26,736 nt of DNA from CBDULX01 sp965368175 (lineage in GTDB: Bacteria; Pseudomonadota; Gammaproteobacteria; SZUA-229), in NCBI GenBank assembly GCA_965368175.1, contig CBDULX010000016.1:1-26736 (forward strand), in the 5' to 3' direction. Below the pieces are notes generated by a model. It did not search any database, was not told the DNA's origin, and saw only the letters and a list, made by a program, of their open reading frames with translations. The position numbers were made by a program, and so were the translations under genes. Shown piece by piece: positions 7,260 to 15,336 of the stretch. The number at the start of each line of letters is the position of its first letter. Positions within the stretch are counted from its first letter, which is position 1.

Positions 7260-8031
7260 AGGCGCCGTACCCTACTACTTTGTCTCTGGGTCCTGCGGTA
7301 TCGCCGGAATTTCGCAGGTCGAGAGTGCTGGCAGTGAGGCCTTTTTTTCGGGCTAAAGTTAACAGTCCATTAACCGGGTTTCTGCCACAGGCCATATCGT
7401 GATGGATGTGTTCTGGTTGTAACTGTTCAATAGCCCTGGAGGTGTTCTGGTCCATATTTTGTGCGGTTATATAGTCATGGTAATGACTAAGGTCTGAGCT
7501 AATGACAATCAGGGTATCGTCGCCACCCCAGGCAATGTTCAGTACTTCCGCGACTGCATTCATATCAGCATCGCCCACCACCAGCGGCAATAAATCAAAC
7601 TCATCCAGAATGACCTGCAGGAAAGGGAGCTGTACCTCGAGGCTATGTTCAAGCTCATGAGCCGCATCCATGGTTACAACCTGTGGAAGGCGTTGCAATT
7701 GCTGGATCAGTGACTTATTAATCGGGATTTTACCCAGTGGCGTGGAAAAACTGCCTACCGAGGGTGCGGCCAGGCCAACAAAGGGCACCCGATGTGCTGG
7801 CCCTAAAAGAACCACGTGCCTGATTTTATTATGTGCTGTTTTAAGACTGGCATAGGCACTGGCCGCTACGGGGCCGGAATAAATGTAACCGGCATGGGGG
7901 GCTATGATGGCTTTCGGTGTGTATCTGGCCGGAGTGGCTTTTGCCAGATAATGTTCGATATCCTCGCGCAACTGATCCGGATCCGCTGGATAAAACATAC
8001 CAGCTACAGCGGGTGGTCGTGTGGTGTTCAT
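7246..8031 (-). CDS. amrB: Memo-family protein (AmmeMemoRadiSam system protein B)
   Basis: A 261-residue Memo-like protein related to extradiol dioxygenases and to human MEMO1. Residues matching the human metal site are all visible: His46 in APHAGYIYSG, His80 in GPAHR and Cys215 in ACGRNP. EHSLEVQLPF and SSDLSHYHDY, also typical of the family, are present. Human MEMO1 has been reported to bind copper or iron; the bacterial role is unknown. The ATG at 8031 has a good site, GGAGG, about seven bases upstream. It is the first gene of a two-gene minus-strand unit with amrA and diverges from the radical SAM partner. Confidence 0.94.
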   Translation of the reverse strand: MNTTRPPAVAGMFYPADPDQLREDIEHYLAKATPARYTPKAIIAPHAGYIYSGPVAASAYASLKTAHNKIRHVVLLGPAHRVPFVGLAAPSVGSFSTPLGKIPINKSLIQQLQRLPQVVTMDAAHELEHSLEVQLPFLQVILDEFDLLPLVVGDADMNAVAEVLNIAWGGDDTLIVISSDLSHYHDYITAQNMDQNTSRAIEQLQPEHIHHDMACGRNPVNGLLTLARKKGLTASTLDLRNSGDTAGPRDKVVGYGAYVFH

Positions 8032-8397
8032 GGTTAACCTCCGTTATCAATGAAGCGACATCCAGGGAGCCTCTGATGAAGTCCTGATTGTTTTATAATG
8101 GCTGAGCGTCCAGATTTTTCCAGAAGTCCGTTGCAATAGAATAATTGTTTCGCCTCATTTCGTGAAAACATGGGCATTCATTGCAGCCTGGTACAGCCAT
8201 GCTAAATCAGAGATTCACTGATTATACTACGCCGCGTCCTGGAGGAATAAAAGCTGGATATTTGCCTGAGGGTATTATTTATAGATAGAGTTCGGTCTGA
8301 GATTAAAAATAAGGCTTAATTTAGCTGTTTGGGATTATTTTGATGCTGATTGTAATGGGTCAAGCAATGTTCAATTGATCAGGCATATAATTCAACG
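8032..8397. other. 366-base divergent intergenic region of the Amr genes
   Basis: No gene is seen. The region separates amrB (minus) from amrS (plus) and must hold both promoters. A TATAAT at 8386-8391 stands only six bases before the amrS ATG, and another TATAAT occurs near 8094. A loose palindrome, AATCAGAGATTCACTGATT, lies near 8203-8221 and could be an operator. The rest is AT-rich without repeats that I can see. Confidence 0.5.
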
Positions 8398-9477
8398 ATG
8401 AATATAGATACTGTAGCGACAAAGTACTGGCATACTCTGGATGATGGGCGGGTACAGTGTGATTTATGTCCTCGATACTGTAAGTTGAAGGACGGGCAGC
8501 GAGGCCTGTGTTTTGTGCGGGCCAATCAGGATAATCAGATTGTTTTGACCACCTATGGCCGTTCCAGTGGTTTCTGTGTTGATCCAATTGAGAAAAAACC
8601 GCTGAATCATTTTCTGCCAGGTACTCCGGTACTGTCTTTTGGTACCGCAGGCTGTAATCTGGCCTGTAAATTCTGTCAGAACTGGGATATCAGTAAATCT
8701 CGGGAAATCGATACTCTGGCCGATAGTGCTTCACCGGAAAAAATTGCCGAAGTGGCTCAAAAGCTCAATTGTCGCAGTGTGGCCTTTACCTATAATGATC
8801 CGGTGATTTTTCATGAATATGCCATTGATGTGGCAGCGGCCTGCCATGCTCGTGGTATCAGGACCGTAGCGGTCACCGCCGGTTATATCTGTGAGGAGCC
8901 GAGGAAGGAGTTCTTTGCCGCGATGGATGCAGCCAATGTTGATCTCAAGGCATTTACCGAGGATTTTTATCACAAACTGACGGGTGGTCATTTGCAGCCG
9001 GTGCTGGATACCCTGGTTTACCTCAAACACGAAACCAGTGTCTGGTTTGAGCTGACTACTCTGCTGATACCCGGCAAAAACGATTCCGATGAAGAAATCC
9101 AGCAGATGACCCAGTGGGTAGTAGAAAATTTAGGGCCGGATGTGCCTGTGCATTTCACCGCTTTTCATCCCGACTGGAAAATGCAGGATTTGCCACCAAC
9201 TCCGGCCAGCACCCTGACCCGTGCCCGGAAAATTGCAGTTGAAAATGGCGTGCACTATGCCTATACCGGGAATGTCCATGATGAAGATGGAGAAAGTACT
9301 TACTGTCATCAGTGCGGTAATAAATTGATTTCGCGAGACTGGTATGTACTGGGTGAATGGAATCTGGATGACCAGGGATGCTGCAATCAGTGTGGTAGCA
9401 AACTCGCCGGAGTTATCGAATCTTGTCCCGGTGACTGGGGTGCCCGTCGTATGCCTGTTCGTCTGTCCTCAATGTAA
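8398..9477 (+). CDS. amrS: Radical SAM enzyme of the AmmeMemoRadiSam system
   Basis: A 359-residue radical SAM protein related to pyruvate-formate-lyase activases. The cluster motif is CNLACKFC with Cys86, Cys90 and Cys93. In front lies a cysteine motif (Cys21, Cys24, Cys28, Cys38) typical of this subfamily, and behind the barrel a zinc-ribbon-like pair, CHQCGNKL and CNQCGSKL. Phrases such as FGTAGCNL, SVAFTYNDP, VDLKAFTE and LTTLLIPGKNDS are family-specific. The substrate is unknown; an activase-like glycyl-radical or peptide-modifying reaction is one possibility. The ATG at 8398 fits the family start (KYWHTLDDGRVQCDLCP), but no Shine-Dalgarno precedes it. Confidence 0.94.
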   Translation: MNIDTVATKYWHTLDDGRVQCDLCPRYCKLKDGQRGLCFVRANQDNQIVLTTYGRSSGFCVDPIEKKPLNHFLPGTPVLSFGTAGCNLACKFCQNWDISKSREIDTLADSASPEKIAEVAQKLNCRSVAFTYNDPVIFHEYAIDVAAACHARGIRTVAVTAGYICEEPRKEFFAAMDAANVDLKAFTEDFYHKLTGGHLQPVLDTLVYLKHETSVWFELTTLLIPGKNDSDEEIQQMTQWVVENLGPDVPVHFTAFHPDWKMQDLPPTPASTLTRARKIAVENGVHYAYTGNVHDEDGESTYCHQCGNKLISRDWYVLGEWNLDDQGCCNQCGSKLAGVIESCPGDWGARRMPVRLSSM

Positions 9478-9572
9478 GCGTTTGATCCGCATAAAAAAAC
9501 CCGCGATATACTGCATATTTACCACTAAATAGGGTATTCTAGGGTCTTAGACTCTAATTTTCGAGGTACTCG

Positions 9573-10187
9573 TTGAGTAAAGGCACTCTTTACATAATAT
9601 CTGCTCCCTCAGGCGCTGGAAAAACCAGTCTGGTTCGTGAACTGGTAACAAGTACAAAGGATGTTGCCGTATCTGTATCCCATACGACTCGGGCGATGCG
9701 ACCCGGAGAAGTGGATGGTCAGGATTATTATTTTGTCGACCAGGAAACTTTTTTATCCATGGCAGGCCACAGTGCCTTTCTGGAACATGCCAGGGTGTTC
9801 GATAATTATTATGGTACCTCACAACAGCATGTAGAGAGACTGTTACTCAATGGCCAGGATGTTATTCTGGAAATTGACTGGCAGGGAGCGCGACAGGTGC
9901 GCCGTCTGATTGAAGACAGTCAGTCTATATTTATTGTTCCACCTTCCCTTGAGGCGCTGCGGCAGAGGTTGCGAGGTCGAGGGCAGGATGACGAAAACAT
10001 CATCAATCGTCGTATGCAGGATGCGGTGAATGAAATGTCTCACTATGCCGAGTTTGATTTCCTGGTGGTGAATGATGACTTTGATCAGGCACTGTATGAT
10101 CTTAAGAGTATTATCCAGGCAAATCGTCTGCGTCAGTTGCGTCAGGAGCGCACACTGGAGCATTTATTAATCGATTTATTGAAATAA
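9573..10187 (+). CDS. gmk: Guanylate kinase
   Basis: Converts GMP and ATP to GDP and ADP in the cytosol, feeding GTP, (p)ppGpp and cyclic-di-GMP pools. The 204-residue protein (E. coli 207) has the P-loop SAPSGAGKTSLV at about 10-21, the GMP-binding stretch SHTTRAMRPGEVDGQDYYFV, and ILEIDWQGARQVR. It begins with TTG at 9573; MSKGTLYIISAPSGAGKTS then matches the family start, and GAGG lies seven bases upstream. It opens the conserved gmk-rpoZ-spoT-ridA-recG block, with 19 bases to rpoZ. The weak start codon may hold down expression. Confidence 0.97.
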   Translation: MSKGTLYIISAPSGAGKTSLVRELVTSTKDVAVSVSHTTRAMRPGEVDGQDYYFVDQETFLSMAGHSAFLEHARVFDNYYGTSQQHVERLLLNGQDVILEIDWQGARQVRRLIEDSQSIFIVPPSLEALRQRLRGRGQDDENIINRRMQDAVNEMSHYAEFDFLVVNDDFDQALYDLKSIIQANRLRQLRQERTLEHLLIDLLK

Positions 10188-10206
10188 AATTTAAAGAGGA
10201 AAAAGC

Positions 10207-10467
10207 ATGGCCCGTTTAACCGTTGAGGATTGTTTACCCCACGTTGATAATCGTTTCCACCTGGTACTGGTAGCTGCCAAGCGTGCGCGTCAGATAGCCA
10301 TGGGCGGCGAAGCCCTGGTGTCACTGGATAACGACAAGCCAACCGTACTGGCATTACGTGAAATCGCTGATGGTCTCATAGGACCATCCATCCTGGATGA
10401 AGTATCTGCGCAGGAGCATGCAATGGATACTGATTTTACTGAGGAAGAAGTCAGGCTGGAGATCTAA
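10207..10467 (+). CDS. rpoZ: RNA polymerase omega subunit
   Basis: Omega helps the beta' subunit fold and forms part of one ppGpp site on RNA polymerase. The 86-residue protein (E. coli 91) starts MARLTVEDCLPHVDNRFHLV and has the core LVAAKRARQ and NDKPTVLALREIADGLI. The acidic tail is shorter than in E. coli. A strong site, AAAGAGGAAA, lies in front of the ATG. It sits 23 bases before spoT, so a subunit that senses ppGpp is made together with the enzyme that sets its level. Confidence 0.97.
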   Translation: MARLTVEDCLPHVDNRFHLVLVAAKRARQIAMGGEALVSLDNDKPTVLALREIADGLIGPSILDEVSAQEHAMDTDFTEEEVRLEI

Positions 10468-10490
10468 TCCTGACTTAAAATCGTTAACTT

Positions 10491-12677
10491 ATGGCTATAA
10501 ATCCTGATCAAACCTCCCTTTCTGATGTAACGGATTTATACAGTGATCCCTCCCGTTTCCTGATTTCCGATCTTTGCCGGATAGTCGAAGATTATATGAA
10601 TAACGACCAGGTTCGGGAGGTGTATCAGGCCTATTTGTACAGTGCCCAGGCTCACGATGGGCAGTTCAGAAAAACCGGCGAACCTTATATCTATCACCCG
10701 ATTTCGGTGGCTCGAATCCTGGCTGAAATGCACATGGATTCCAAGAGTATTATTGCCTCGATTCTGCACGATGTGATTGAAGACACTTCTGTTACCAAAG
10801 AAGATGTAAAAGAGCGTTTTGGCGGTGATGTGGCTGAGCTGGTGGATGGGGTTAGCAAGCTCACTGAATTCAAGTTTAAGAGTAACCAGGAAAAGCAGGC
10901 CATCAACATCCAGAAAGTGTTGCTGGCTATGGCCCGGGATATTCGGGTGATTATGATCAAGCTGGCGGATCGACTGCATAACATGCGCACTCTGGGTGTA
11001 ATGCGGCCGGAAAAGCGCCGGCGTATTGCCAGAGAAACACTGGATATATATGTTCCGCTGGCACGTCGACTGGGGATAAATTCGTTAAGGCTTGAGCTGG
11101 AAGATCTGGGTTTTCGCGCCATGTACCCGATGCGTTACCGGATACTGGAAAACACCATTTCCCACGCCAGTGGTCATCGTAAGGAAATTATCACAACCAT
11201 CCACAATGCCTTAAGTACCCGCATAGATGAGATGGGTATTGACGCCGAAGTCAGCGCACGCAAGAAACACCCCTATAGTCTGTACAAAAAAATGCACAGT
11301 AAGAGCCTGGGCTACAAAAATATTTTTGATGTTTATGGTATACGGGTGATTGTCGATTCCGTGGATGAATGCTATCGGGTGCTTGGTGTGGTGCATAATC
11401 TGTTTAAGCCGATACCGGGTAAGTTTAAGGACTACATAGCAATACCCAAGGAAAACGGATATCAGTCATTGCATTCGGCCATGTTTGGGCCTCACGCAAT
11501 CCCGCTGGAGGTACAAATTCGTACCGCTGAAATGGATAAATTTGCCGAGTCGGGTATTGCCGCACACTGGCTCTACAAGGAAAGCAGCGACACAGGTAAT
11601 TATGATGTGCAGGCACGTACCCGGGAGTGGCTTACCGGGTTGCTTGAGATGCAGCAGAATGCGGGTGATTCCGTCGAGTTTCTGGAAAGTGTTAAAGTCG
11701 ACCTGTTCCCAGACGAGGTGTATGTCTGTACCCCTAACGGTGATATCGTTAAATTACCCAAAGATGCCACACCGGTAGATTTTGCCTATGCCGTTCATAC
11801 CGATGTCGGCAATACCTGTGTGGCCTGTAAGCTGGATCATCGCTTCGCGCCCTTGAATACACCCCTGTACAGTGGTCAGACCGTAGAAGTTGTCACTTCA
11901 GCGGCGGCCCATCCTAATCCTTCCTGGCTGAACTATGTAGTTACCGCCAAGGCACGAACCAATATTCGTCATTATCTGAAAAACATGCGTTCCGATGAGG
12001 CAATATCCCAGGGACGACGTTTATTATCCCGCTGTCTGCTAAATAAAAATATCACCTTCGAAGATCTCAAGGAAGATGATTTCCGGCCAGTACTGGAAGA
12101 ATATGGGTTCAAAAACATCAACAAGTTGCTGGAGGATATTGGCCTGGGTAACCGCCCGGCGAGTCTGGTGGTGCGGCGATTATACCCTGAAGGCAATGAC
12201 GACGAGTCTGAACATAAATCGGAAATGATGACCCTTAGCCCATTGGCCATCAAAGGCACAGAGGGTATGGTGGTGTCTTACGCTAAATGTTGCCATCCCA
12301 TTCCCGGTGACCATATTGTAGGATTGCTAAGTCGGGGACGCGGCATAGTGGTTCATCAGGAAGGTTGCAAGAATGTCGAAAGTGAGCGATTTAAAACCGA
12401 CAAGCTGGTAGATGTGCACTGGTCAGAAAGTTTGACCGGCGAATTCTCCTGCGCGGTGGATTTACATGTCACCAATGAACGAGGTGTTCTGGCAAGACTG
12501 GCCACCATCATTTCCGATGAAGGGGCTAATATCGAGCATGTGGGAGTGGAAGATAAGGATGGTATATCCATGATCATTGGTTTTATTATTACGGTCCACG
12601 GTCGTGATCATCTGGCCAAAATTATGCGCCGCTTGCGTCGGGTCCACTCGGTAATGAAAATACATCGTCATCATTAA
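10491..12677 (+). CDS. spoT: SpoT: (p)ppGpp hydrolase and synthetase
   Basis: Controls the alarmone of the stringent response. The 728 residues hold, in order: the HD hydrolase domain with HD at 93-94 in ILHDVIEDT and LADRLHNMRTL further on; the synthetase domain with KKHPYSLYKKM, DYIAIPKENGYQSLHS and EVQIRTAEMDKFAESGIAAHW; a TGS domain with PNGDIVKLPKDATPVDFAYAVHTD; a cysteine/histidine region with YAKCCHPIPGD; and a C-terminal ACT domain. Both catalytic halves look complete. It is about 20 residues longer at the N terminus than E. coli SpoT (702), before the block VREVYQAYLYSAQAHDG; no Shine-Dalgarno is visible at 10491, so a later start (Met36) is possible. Confidence 0.97.
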   Translation: MAINPDQTSLSDVTDLYSDPSRFLISDLCRIVEDYMNNDQVREVYQAYLYSAQAHDGQFRKTGEPYIYHPISVARILAEMHMDSKSIIASILHDVIEDTSVTKEDVKERFGGDVAELVDGVSKLTEFKFKSNQEKQAINIQKVLLAMARDIRVIMIKLADRLHNMRTLGVMRPEKRRRIARETLDIYVPLARRLGINSLRLELEDLGFRAMYPMRYRILENTISHASGHRKEIITTIHNALSTRIDEMGIDAEVSARKKHPYSLYKKMHSKSLGYKNIFDVYGIRVIVDSVDECYRVLGVVHNLFKPIPGKFKDYIAIPKENGYQSLHSAMFGPHAIPLEVQIRTAEMDKFAESGIAAHWLYKESSDTGNYDVQARTREWLTGLLEMQQNAGDSVEFLESVKVDLFPDEVYVCTPNGDIVKLPKDATPVDFAYAVHTDVGNTCVACKLDHRFAPLNTPLYSGQTVEVVTSAAAHPNPSWLNYVVTAKARTNIRHYLKNMRSDEAISQGRRLLSRCLLNKNITFEDLKEDDFRPVLEEYGFKNINKLLEDIGLGNRPASLVVRRLYPEGNDDESEHKSEMMTLSPLAIKGTEGMVVSYAKCCHPIPGDHIVGLLSRGRGIVVHQEGCKNVESERFKTDKLVDVHWSESLTGEFSCAVDLHVTNERGVLARLATIISDEGANIEHVGVEDKDGISMIIGFIITVHGRDHLAKIMRRLRRVHSVMKIHRHH

Positions 12678-12704
12678 TTTATTTATCCTATATAGAAAAT
12701 CACT

Positions 12705-13088
12705 ATGAGCAAAAAAATTATTTCAACTGATAAGGCTCCTCAGGCCATAGGTACTTATTCCCAGGCGGTTAAAGTAGGCACTACGGTGTATATGTCAGGG
12801 CAGATACCATTAATCCCCGAAACCATGGAATTGCTTGAAGGCAGTGTGGAAGAGCAGATTCATCAGGTATTCAAGAACCTGTCTGCAGTGGCAGAAGCTG
12901 CTGCAGGCAGTTTGGCCGATGTGGTCAAACTTAATGTGTTCTTAACCGACCTGAGTAACTTTCCTACTGTGAATCAGGTGATGGCTGAGTACTTTAATGA
13001 ACCCTATCCAGCCCGTGCCGCGATAGGCGTTGCCGAGCTACCCAAAGGATCGGCTGTTGAAATGGATGCCATACTGGAACTGAGTTGA
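12705..13088 (+). CDS. ridA: RidA: enamine/imine deaminase
   Basis: RidA hydrolyses reactive 2-aminoacrylate and related enamines released by PLP enzymes such as threonine/serine dehydratase. The 127 residues (E. coli 128) carry STDKAPQAIGTYSQAVKVG, YMSGQIPLIPETMEL, and PYPARAAIGVAELPKGSAVEMDAI; the Arg in the PARA phrase is the conserved substrate-binding residue of the active subgroup. It lies between spoT and recG, a position known in Pseudomonas and relatives, where E. coli has trmH instead. No clear ribosome site is seen upstream. Confidence 0.96.
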   Translation: MSKKIISTDKAPQAIGTYSQAVKVGTTVYMSGQIPLIPETMELLEGSVEEQIHQVFKNLSAVAEAAAGSLADVVKLNVFLTDLSNFPTVNQVMAEYFNEPYPARAAIGVAELPKGSAVEMDAILELS

Positions 13089-13113
13089 TTAACAAAGTCA
13101 GGGATGAGACCAA

Positions 13114-15243
13114 ATGGACGGTGCATTGGCGGAATCTAAAGTAAGCAAACACAACGATGAGGCCCTGTCCTTAACCCAGCTGGCAGGTATAGGGCCAAAA
13201 ATTGCTGAGAAGTTGCAGAAGATTGGCATTTTTACCGTACAGGATGTGCTGTTTCATTTACCTTACCGATATGAAGATCGCACCCGAGTGGTGTCTATTG
13301 GTTCACTACGAAGCAGCATCGGGCAGGTGATTGAAGGTGTTATCGAACACGCCGAAATTGCCTTTAGTCGCCGAGGTCGAAGCCGGCGTATGTTGTTATG
13401 TTATCTGGCCGATGGCACCGGCGGCATACTGTTACGTTTCTTTAATTTTAACAAGCAGCAACAGGCCAGACTGGTAGCCGGCACACGTTTGCGCTGTTTT
13501 GGTGATGTGCGTCCGGGGAATGCCAAACTCGAAATGATCCATCCTGAGTATACGGTACTGGCCGAAGGCCAGCATTCGAAAGTCGAGGAATGCCTGACTC
13601 CGATTTATGCGACCACCGAAGGTGTGCATCAGACCTTATTACGTAAAATCAGCCAGCAGGCATTGCAGCTGCTGGAGCAGGGACAGATACTCGAAGATTA
13701 TTTACCTGCCAGTTTGTTAGAGGAATTTAAGCTGCCCACACTGACGCAGGCCATTACTTATGTTCATCGGCCACCACCGAACGCGTCTCTGGATAAACTG
13801 GCCGCTGGACAGCACCCGTCACAAAAGCGGCTGGCACTGGAAGAATTACTGGCCCATCACCTGAGTCTGCAGGCCTTGCGCGATCAGCATCGTCAGCACG
13901 ACGCCATCGCGCTGGATAGTCAAAACCACCTGTTGCACCGCTTTATCAGGTCTTTGCCGTTTGAATTAACATCGGCTCAACTTAAGGTGAATCAGGAGGT
14001 ATTCAAAGACCTTGAACATAGCGTGCCCATGATGCGACTGGTGCAGGGGGATGTTGGTTCGGGCAAAACGGTGGTGGCTGCCATGGCCTGCCTGAAAGCT
14101 ATCGAGGCGGGATATCAGGCGGCATTGATGGCGCCTACGGAAATTTTGTCAGAGCAACATTATCAGAACTTCAGGGCATGGTTTGAGCCTCTCGGTATCA
14201 CAGTGGCCTGGTTGTCGGGTAAGTTAAAAGGCAAAAAACGCCAGCAGATGCTGGATATGATTATCGGAGCTGACGCCATGATGGTGGTCGGCACTCATGC
14301 CCTGTTTCAGGAGGAAGTGCAATTTAATCGACTGGCACTGGCGGTGATCGATGAGCAGCATCGGTTCGGGGTACATCAGCGCCTGGCCCTGCGCGACAAG
14401 GGTGTGGCAGAAGGTCAGGTGCCCCATCAGCTGATCATGACGGCTACCCCGATACCCAGGAGCCTGGCAATGACAGCCTATGCCGATCTTGATTATTCAG
14501 TGATTGATGAACTACCGCCGGGGCGTACACCGGTAACCACGGTGGCTATTGGCGAAGAGCGTCGAGAGGAAGTGATTCAGCGAGTGGAGCAGAGCTGCAC
14601 AGAGGGCAGGCAGGCTTACTGGGTCTGTACGCTAATAGAAGAATCCGATGTTCTGCAATGTCAGGCGGCTGAGAACACATCAGCCATGCTGGTCGGCCAG
14701 TTACCGGGTTTAAGGATCGGGCTGGTACACGGCCGCCTGAAGGCGTCAGAAAAAGAACAGGTCATGGGGCAATTCAAGCAGGGGCATATAGACCTTCTGG
14801 TTGCCACCACGGTGATAGAAGTTGGAGTGGATGTCCCCAATGCGTCACTGATGATTATTGAAAATGCCGAACGTCTGGGCTTATCGCAGTTACACCAGCT
14901 AAGAGGACGTGTCGGGCGGGGAAGCAATGTCAGCCATTGTGTGTTGATGTACCGGAATCCGCTTTCTGAGCTGGCAAAAGCTCGCTTATCTATCATGCGT
15001 AAATCGAACAGCGGATTTGACATCGCCCAGAAAGACCTGGAAATAAGAGGTCCAGGGGAAGTGCTGGGGACAAAGCAAACGGGTAATATCCAGATGCGAA
15101 TTGCTGATGTGGTGCGTGATGAATATATGCTGGTTGATGTAAAGAAAATAGCGCACAAACTTGGCATGCAGCAGCCTGCATCCATCCAGCCCATTATTCG
15201 ACGCTGGTTAGGTCAGCAGCAGGCTTATGGAAGCGTCGGATAA
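13114..15243 (+). CDS. recG: ATP-dependent DNA helicase RecG
   Basis: RecG reverses stalled forks and moves branch points of Holliday junctions. In the 709 residues (E. coli 693) the N-terminal wedge domain comes first, with LAGIGPKIAEKLQKIGI near residues 24-40 and LPYRYEDRT. Motif I is GDVGSGKT with Lys318, motif II is DEQH at 413-416, motif III is TATPIPRSLAMT, and the C-terminal part carries TTVIEVGVDVPNASLMIIENAERLGLSQ-type wording with LRGRVGRG. All catalytic motifs are intact. It ends the gmk block; the start has GGGA upstream and 25 bases separate it from ridA. Confidence 0.97.
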   Translation: MDGALAESKVSKHNDEALSLTQLAGIGPKIAEKLQKIGIFTVQDVLFHLPYRYEDRTRVVSIGSLRSSIGQVIEGVIEHAEIAFSRRGRSRRMLLCYLADGTGGILLRFFNFNKQQQARLVAGTRLRCFGDVRPGNAKLEMIHPEYTVLAEGQHSKVEECLTPIYATTEGVHQTLLRKISQQALQLLEQGQILEDYLPASLLEEFKLPTLTQAITYVHRPPPNASLDKLAAGQHPSQKRLALEELLAHHLSLQALRDQHRQHDAIALDSQNHLLHRFIRSLPFELTSAQLKVNQEVFKDLEHSVPMMRLVQGDVGSGKTVVAAMACLKAIEAGYQAALMAPTEILSEQHYQNFRAWFEPLGITVAWLSGKLKGKKRQQMLDMIIGADAMMVVGTHALFQEEVQFNRLALAVIDEQHRFGVHQRLALRDKGVAEGQVPHQLIMTATPIPRSLAMTAYADLDYSVIDELPPGRTPVTTVAIGEERREEVIQRVEQSCTEGRQAYWVCTLIEESDVLQCQAAENTSAMLVGQLPGLRIGLVHGRLKASEKEQVMGQFKQGHIDLLVATTVIEVGVDVPNASLMIIENAERLGLSQLHQLRGRVGRGSNVSHCVLMYRNPLSELAKARLSIMRKSNSGFDIAQKDLEIRGPGEVLGTKQTGNIQMRIADVVRDEYMLVDVKKIAHKLGMQQPASIQPIIRRWLGQQQAYGSVG

Positions 15244-15336
15244 AATATTTAGCACTCATAAAGGGAGATAACTGGCTAATTATTACAATCTAAACTATTT
15301 AATATTATTACCTGAATAAATAAATACCTCACTCGA

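Noticed and set aside
12705..13088. ridA between spoT and recG as a novel insertion
   Set aside because: The same order is known from Pseudomonas and other gammaproteobacteria, so it is an ordinary variant.
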